Part shown: positions 46,401-55,400 of the stretch, one piece after another
Layout: the number at the start of each line of letters is the position of its first letter
Numbering within the stretch: position 1 is the first letter of the stretch
Source of the DNA: Cladorhizidae sp. MBARI D1340-BT2
Lineage: Eukaryota; Porifera; Demospongiae; Poecilosclerida; Cladorhizidae
Length of the DNA: 64,000 nt
NCBI GenBank assembly: GCA_028752905.1
Contig: JAQNBH010000012.1
Location: forward strand, 27,661,816-27,725,815
Direction: 5' to 3'
Notes under the pieces: generated by a model
What the model was told of the DNA's origin: nothing
What the model saw: only the letters and a program-made list of their open reading frames with translations
The model's database searches: none
Position numbers and translations under genes: made by a program

Positions 46401-49400
46401 TGGTGGTGGTGGTGGTGGTGGTAGGTGTGGTTTTATCCACCTCAGATAAGTGACGTTTTCTGCAAAGGAGAGGGTTAATAAATGCATAGCAGGGTTTCAT
46501 TTAGAAAAATGTCCAAGGGGAGGCAACTGGAGGAATCTGGATATTAAGGGGGGGCATGATGTCAAGCACTTATCAACATCAATAAGAATATTAATAATAC
46601 AATTTCCAAGGGGGGGGGGAGGGCAAAAAGGTTCCAAGGGCCCCCCCCCCCCCCTAAATGAAACCCTGCATACTGTAGTACAATAAAGGGGTTGAGCATT
46701 CACAACTGGTGACCACCAGAACGATTCTGTGCACACGTGTGTGGGGGGGGGGGGGGAGGATATTTGTCGTGAATTGTAGATTATAACTGAAACGCACACA
46801 ATAATACCACTCTCAGGAATATCACTTGTATGGTATTGTCACATGTAAGCAACAACAAAGACAACAAAAACAAAGACAACAACAACAACAAAGACAACAA
46901 CAACAACAAAGACGACAACAACAACAAAGACAACAACAAAAAGACAACAACAAATAATAAAAATCATGTGTTATGATTTCTCTTTCAATGTGCTTTTCCT
47001 TCCTGTTTTCCTTCCTGTTACCCGTGTCTGCACTGATGTACTTCGGGGACATTTATTATTTCTCGTTGTTGTTCGCAACAAAAACGAAAAGCTGATAGAA
47101 AGAGAAATCTGTGGAACATTTGATGATGTCGGCTGAAAATAATTAAACAATAGTGTGGTTTTAAAAAACCGGATCCAGCATCTGCTCCATCAAGAATTAA
47201 TCATCGCGTGGTACGAATTCTTGTCCAGTCTGTGTGCTCCGACGGCGAAGCAGGGTGGCCATTTAATAATACGTCAGCCATAAAACTTTTTAACTTACAC
47301 AACAACAACAGATCAATGCAGTGCAAACCTCACTAATCCAAATAGGCCTGTGCCTACATGCATGTAGGGTGTTTGGGTGCCTACATGTAGGGTGTTTGGG
47401 TGCCTACATGTAGGGTGTTTGGATAACTACATGTAGGGTGTTTGGGTGCAGGATGTTTGGGTGCCTACATGTAGGGTGTTTGGGTGCCTACATGTAGGGT
47501 GTTTGGGTGCCTACATGTAGGGTGTTTGGGTGCCTACATGTAGGGTGTTAGGGTGCCTACATGTAGGGTGTTTGGGTGCCTACATGTAGGGTGTTTGGAT
47601 GCCTACATGTTAGGGTGTTTGGGTGCAGGATGTTTGGGTGCCTACACATGTAGGGTGTTTGGGTGCCTACATGTAGGGTGTTTGGGTGGGTGAATATGTT
47701 GGGATCACTCAAACTCTATAATTTGTACTTGTAGGTGTAATAATTTATGCAGCATTACATGCGTGAACTACATGTGTACATGTAACTACAATGGATTGCA
47801 ATAAACATAAACAGAGAAATTATTAGTTAGCTTTTTCTGAGTAATGGTGGAGAATGGTTTCTTTGCCTACAGTACAGTATACTGTAGGAGGCTGGGTTTT
47901 AATTAAACAGTGTACACTATAGAAATATATCATTACCTTGTAAACACCACCAAACTTGTATACACCTCAAACAGCTGTTTTGTTTGTGTGCTGTTTGTAC
48001 AAACCTATTTGGTAGAACCACTTGGGGAGACTGGCAAAGCCAACTATATTATTATTAGCTAGGATTCTGATTAGACCATGTTAGGTTGCACTATACAATC
48101 ATCAACAACAAATCAATGCAATAATTAACAACAACAAATCAATACAATCATGAACAACAACAAATCAATGCAATCATCACCAACAAATTAATATACTCGT
48201 CAACAACAAATCAGTACAATCACAACAACAATAAATCAATACAATCATCAACAACAAATCAATACAATCATCAACAACAAATTAACACAATCATCAAAAA
48301 CAATAAGTCAATGCAATCATCATCAACAACAAATCAATACAATCAACAACAACAACAACAAAGTAATACAATCATCAAAAACAGTAAGTCAATGCAATCA
48401 TCATCAACAACAAATCAATACAATCATCAACAACAAATCAATACAATCAACAAATTAATACAATCATCAAAAACAGTAAGTCAATGCAATCATCATCAAC
48501 AACAAATCAATACAATCACCAACAACAAATCAATACAATCATCATCAACAACAAATTAATACAATCATCAAAAACAGTAAGTCAATGCAATCATCATCAA
48601 CAACAAATCAATACAATCATCAACAACAAATCAATACAATCATCAACAACAACAAATTAATACAATCATCAAAAACAGTAAGTCAATGCAATCATCATCA
48701 ACAACAAATCAATACAATCACCAATAACAATCATCAACAACAACAAATTATTACAATCATCAAAAACAGTAAGTCAATGCAATCATCATCAACAACAAAT
48801 CAATACAATCACCAACAACAAATCAATACAATCATCATCAACAACAAATTAATACAATCATCAAAAACAGTAAGTCAATGCAATCATCAACAACAACAAA
48901 TCAATACAATCATCAACAAGTCAGAGTAATGTAAACGAGAAGAGGGGAAAACCAATGATGTTGCACATACACTCACCGCTAGCCATACTTACTACTACTT
49001 CAGATTCTCATACTTACAATTTGGGACTGAAATTGGTCTCGGTCACCCCGATGAACGCCACCCCCTTCTTTTCCGTCAGCGCCTTTAGCTCCGCCGCATA
49101 GTCCCGCGAGGAGAGGGCGTAGGCTATGATGGAGGTTGGCTCCTTCTCGTAGATGGCGATGGGGAAGATGGAGTGGTTGTGCATGGTATGGTGCTCGTTG
49201 TACTCGAATGGAGGAGGAAGGCGCTGGAAGGGACGGGATATGACGCTTAGCCTGTTCTTATCGCGAGCCGCCTTCCTGTCTGCCCGGCCTCCTGCAAGAG
49301 TCCACGAGGCACGCAGGTGATCGGTACAGGCCATAATTGTCAAAACAAGACATGCTCAAAAACCATTGCTAAGGGGCACAGTTCAATCTCTACCCCAACA

Positions 49401-52400
49401 AACAATTTGGTAATGCCAATCTATTGAACATTCAGTGCACTGGAACAAGGTGTGGATTACTATCAACACAATGTGATGCCAATCTATTGAACATTCAGTG
49501 CACTGCAACAAGGTGTGGATTACTATCAACACAATGTGATGCCAATCTATTGAACATTCAGTGCACTGGAACAAGGTGTGGATTACTATCAACACAATGT
49601 GATGCCAATCTATTGAACAGTCAGTGCACTGGAACAAGGTGCGGATTACTATCAACACAATGTGATGCCAATCTATTGAACATTCAGTGCACTGGAACAA
49701 GGTGTGGATTACTATCAACACAATGTGAAGTGTTTAAGTTACAGAGTTATGTGCTTATTGGTCAGTTTGAAGATGTACTTTAAGAAAATGATCTGATTCC
49801 AGTTGGGGACGTTGCATCCCCACACATACCCCTCCCCACATCCCTGTAGGAGACCTTGCTGGTGCCAGACACTGAGTTGGTTGGTATAATTTTCAAAGGT
49901 TCGAGGGCTCTCAACTCAGATTCTACTCCATTCTATTCCATTATGTTCCATTCCACTCCAATTTTATTCCATTCTATCAATTCTCTATTCCATTTTCTAT
50001 CTAATTTATTCCACTCTACTCCGTTCTATTCCACTTTATTCTAATCTATTCGACTCTCCATCATGTGTATGGATAGATTTGTCTCTGGTACATGTATGAG
50101 CTGGTCACTAAGCCTCAGGCTTGCTATACGTACAAAACATTACCACGTATCAAATATTTAAGGGATAAATATTCGTGAGTGATTAACTAATGAAAAATTC
50201 TGTTGGGTGAAATATTGGTATATTCTGTAGCCACACCCCTGCTCTGCTGCTCTCCAGCTCCTATTCGAGGATTGGATTTTAACCGTCAAAAATGCCTTCA
50301 TCATCATGGTTGTAGGTCACATCACAAATACCCCTCATCATGACCAGGCAAGCTTCTTGTGGGACACCACGAAACTGATAACTTGGGCAGGCCTTGAACT
50401 AGACCAGGTAAGCTTCTTGTGCCATGGACAACAGGAAACTGATAACTAGGGGAGGTTTTAACTAGACCAGGTAAGCTTCTTGTGGGTGATGGACAACAGG
50501 AAACTGATAACTAGGAGAGGTTTTAACTAGACCAGGTAAGCTTCTTGAGGACCATGGACAACAGGAAACTGATAACTTGGGGAGGCCTTGAACTAGACCA
50601 GGTATGCTTCTTGTGGGCCATGGACAACAAGAAACTGATAACTTGGTTCCAATAATGTACAGTACAATACCCACAAACAGTAGTGCAGTACAGTACACAC
50701 AAACAGTAGTGAAGTACAATACACACAAACAGTAGTGAAGTACAATACACACAAACAGTAGTGAAGTACAATACACACAAACAGTAGTGCAGTACAATAC
50801 ACACAAACAGTACTTAGTGCTGTACAATACACACAAACAGTAGTGCAGTACAATACACACAAACAGTAGTGAAGTACAATACACACAAACAGTAGTGCAG
50901 TACAATACACACAAACAGTAGTACAGTACAATACACACAAACAGTAGTACAGTACAATACACACAAAACAGTAGTGCAGTACAATACATACAAACAGTAG
51001 TGAAGTACAATACACACAAACAGTAGTGAAGTACAATACACACAAACAGTAGTGAAGTACAATACACACAAACAGTAGTGCAGTACAATACACACAAACA
51101 GTAGTGCAGTACAATACACACAAACAGTAGTGCAGTACAATACATACAAACAGTAGTGCAGTACAATACACACAAACAGTAGTGAAGTACAATACACACA
51201 AACAGTAGTGAAGTACAATACACACAAACAGTAGTGAAGTACAATACACACAAACAGTAGTGAAGTACAATACATACAAACAGTAGTGAAGTACAATACA
51301 CACAAACAGTAGTGAAGTACAATACACACAAACAGTAGTGAAGTACAATACACACAAACAGTAGTGAAGTACAATACACACAAACAGTAGTGAAGTACAA
51401 TACACACAAACAGTAGTGAAGTACAATACACACAAACATAGTGAAGTACAATACATACAAACAGTAGTGCAGTACAATACACACAAACAGTAGTACAGTA
51501 CAATACACACAAACAGTAGTGCAGTACAATACACACAAACAGTAGTGCAGTACAATACATACAAACAGTAGTGAAGTACAATACACACAAACAGTAGTGA
51601 AGTACAATACACACAAACAGTGGTGCAGTACAATACACACAAACAGTAGTGAAGTACATGTACAATACATACCTCCATCAGTAAATGTCTCAGCGGCGGA
51701 GGATAATGTATTTGCTCCCATTTTCCTAGATCCTCTGCTGTACCTCTTGTTAAGGGCACCTCTACCACCTCCCATGGCAAAATCATGGGCTCCATTTACT
51801 CCCAGGAAGACCCTGCTGGAACTGCTGCCACCACCACTGTTGCTGGGGGCCAACTTTGGGCTGGAGGAGCCTCCGGTGGTGATGAGGCAAGGGTCCAAGA
51901 GGTAGTACTTGGTGGGATCATCCCGGCCTTCTTGTTCCTCTGCAAGGAAGCAGGGCAAAGAGGAGAAGGGGAGGGGGGCGAAGTGGGAGGAAAAGAAAGA
52001 AGTAGCAGTTAGGAGGGCAAGGTGGGGAAATAAGAGACTACCCGTATCACATAGTGACTGGATACCTCCAGGATTAAAAAAAATTCATGTGTTAATCAAT
52101 TGACCACCAACAGCACATGCAAGTACATGTATGAACTACGACATCGTCACACACACACACAAATTAAAAATAATTTAAGGATACACACTGAGTAGTTATA
52201 TTTATCTGAACATCCCAGTAAAAAAAGTCAGAAAACTGCCCTTCCTGTTAGAAGGAAAACTGCCCTTCCTGTTAGAAGGGGAAGGCAAGCTCAATTTGAT
52301 GATGGCAACCCGTCGTTACGGCTCTCCTACAGAGGAAGGCTGCACATGCACCAACGCCTGCTGGAACCACTCTGAACCCCTCAATCCCTGAACCCCTGAA

Positions 52401-55400
52401 TCCCTGAGAAAGGAAGAGTTGCTGTAGGCTTTGTTGTAGACAGAGTGCGAGGTACACTGTAGCAATGCGTAACCTTTCATTTGCTTACATGTCGATGGAG
52501 TTAATTCGTAAACCAAACTAAAGCCTATTATATCTGCTCGAATCATAGCATAAGGATCATCACTGGAAAAAAAATTGTAGCTATGATTACATAACCAGCA
52601 CATTAACCCTGTGGTGAATTGGTTATCTCATTACTACTGTGAAAGGCTCCATTAAGCATCATTCTAATTATGAGATGTAACCTTATGCTCATTTCTAATG
52701 TGCATGATCGTGATAATTATGAATTCGCAACAACAACAAAAAACGAACTAGGTCTGAATTTGGCCAGAAAGCCTCCCGAGGTATCTGCGTGGGCATCCTC
52801 CTCTACCTGACCTCCGGATATCTCCTCTCTCAGTACAGTCGATGAGGACGAGTGCTGGTCGCCATAGCTGCTGCACATGGTCATAATAACAGAAATAGAG
52901 TGAGGGGCACTTAGGAATGTACGCAATACAGTGTATGTATGTATGACATGTATGCATATATATGTATGTGTATGTATGTGTATGTATATGTATGCATGTA
53001 TGTACATGTATATGTATGATATGTATGTGTATATATGTATGTATATGTATGTGTATATGTATGTATGTATGTATAAGTATGTATGTATATATTTATGATA
53101 TGTATGTGTATATATGTATGTATATGTATGTAAGTATATGTATGTGTATGTATGTTTGATATGTATGTGTATATATGTATATTGTATGTATGTTAAAAAT
53201 ACAGAGCATTAAATGGCCTCTGTGTGTGTATGAACCTACAACTATTCTCATGTACTCAAGTGTGTGCATACGTTGTTCATTACACAGAGCATTAAATGGC
53301 CCCCATATGTTTATGAACCTACAACTATTGTCGCTCGATGCCCAATGCTTGAACATTGCTAGTTAGTCACCTCCCTTGAAGTCTAGATGACACTTCACTA
53401 AATGTATGGCAATTGAGTTAATATGCTAGCATTATTCATTGAGAACACGTCCTGTGGTACAGTATGGTAGAACTATTTTCATTGTTTGTGTGGTTAGTTG
53501 CTGTACTAAGGTCTGTACTAAGGTCTGTTCGCGTTCACTTAGAAAAATCGCTACAACATTTTAAATTTCCTATATTTAAATTATGGCCATCATGCTGCTC
53601 ATGTGTGGGCGGTTCTTTTCCTTTCCTTGAGCCGTATATAGCCGTATATAAGGTGCTTTAAAAAGGTTAGCTGCACTACCATAAGCACAGTGTACGCACG
53701 CCATCCACCACAAGGAGTTACGTGCATGGTATAGGCAAGCTGGCAATAAATGCACGCCAATACCCCAATAAAAGCACACTGCACAAACACAGGAGATCTC
53801 GAACTCTTAATGCACGTTCAGAGGCTTAGTCCTATCTTCTGGATGTGAATACAGGGGCAGGAAGAGGTGCAGTGAGTGGATCAATATTATGTCGAGTGTA
53901 GTAAGTAAAAGTAGAGGAAATATTTAGTTGTGCATGTGTAATTAGCCAGGCACTCTGCACCTACTCCACACACACATGAACCACATGCAAATATGGAGCT
54001 ATATTGATAATTGGAGAAAAGTTGTAGCTAATCTTTGGACCCTTCTCGATTTATTGCAATGATTTGGTGTCAGAAAAGTGTCAGGGGTAATCGACCTTGT
54101 TATCTTTGTTATTGTCTTCGTAGATTATCCTGTCGCCCTTCGCCAATCTCTCTTACGCTCTGTCGTACGAGTGATTTTCTCTTCCTCTTCTCTTCCTTGA
54201 AGAACTCTTCTACATTTGTGATGGTGTACATCGATTGTGATGTTAGACGTAAGCCTTGACCAGTTGTCTTCCCGACTATGGCTAGGACCTTCGTCGCCAT
54301 CACTGACACCTCACTCTTCCTCTTGAGCATTATTCGCACATATAGTATACATATGTACTGGTATATGGACTTGCTTACAGGATGTTAAACTAATGGCATT
54401 ATCATTTGATTGGTTGCTTCCTCGTGTCACAATCCCAACCTGTTATCATCGTCGTGACATCAACGATGGACAGAACAATACTGAATTGGGCCCTCAGTTA
54501 GGGATGGGGCAAACTTGTTTTGTCTATATATGTTTTAGGAAAATCCCGAACAAAAAACGATGTCTAGCATAGGAGTTCTGTATAAATATTTGAAGCTTCA
54601 CTTGGCCATAACAGTGCTATAACAAACATTTGCCTACTGCTCACTGCTGCGTAAAATACTGCCAGCTGATGCTGTGACTCGAACCTCCAACAAAAAGTGT
54701 ATGTAGATCTATGGGGAGGTTACCTAGAGTCAGGGCTAGGGCTAATTTGTCTATTGTAAATGACCAAGGGCTAGAACTAGAGCTGAGATTAAGAAAAAAA
54801 TCATAAATAAATAAATAAACAATAAAATATTTATTTCTTAAGTGATAATAGGTTTCTGAGATCAAAGCTGGGGGGAAGAAGGGGGGACCCTAAAGTATTG
54901 TAGCACGCGCACATTTCTCTAACTGGTGACTTTCACACTTACATGTACATCTTTTTTACAGTCTGATTCACACCGCCATCTTCTTCCTCCTCGTCTTCAC
55001 CCTCTCCTCCTCCCTCTTCTCCTCTTTGTATGTCGTCATCAGCTTCCAACAGCCTCACAGTGTTGTCACCATGGGCAGGACTCATATTCGGGGTAATGAG
55101 GGTCTCTGTTGAAGGCATGAGCGAAGAAGAACTGGGTTCCAACAGAGGTTCACCCTGATGTGACAAAAAATGGCTGAATGTCATCATTGAAGGATAATAT
55201 TGTCCCTTGAACATTTATCGGTTCCTATCTAGCTGATGTACACATAGACATGTGTCTGTCGCCATAGAGGTATTGTCAACCTGCCTCAACCCAGTGTGGT
55301 GTTGGTCCCCACGGTGTGTCCCCATAGAGCTATTGTCAACCTACTTCAACCTACCTCAACCCAGTGTGGTGTTGGTCCAGTGTGTGTCCCCATAGAGCTA

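Noticed and set aside
48311..48929. Gln/Asn/Ser-rich prion-like ORFs
   Set aside because: Products of the CAA/ATCA minisatellite; no flanking exon structure.
49919..50060. Human satellite II/III contamination (ATTCC words)
   Set aside because: Only ~140 bp, irregular, and embedded in continuous host sequence.
50462..51665. Cys/Tyr/Leu/Val-rich ORFs of 280-500 residues, looking like membrane proteins
   Set aside because: Produced by the 26-bp repeat; only the first ~90 residues of the longest one correspond to a real exon.
52489..52562. Additional PIKfyve-like exon
   Set aside because: Splice signals look good, but joining it to the next exon gives an immediate TAG; kept only as a low-confidence note.
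52962..53159. Cys/Met/Tyr-rich ORF
   Set aside because: Product of the (TATG)n microsatellite.
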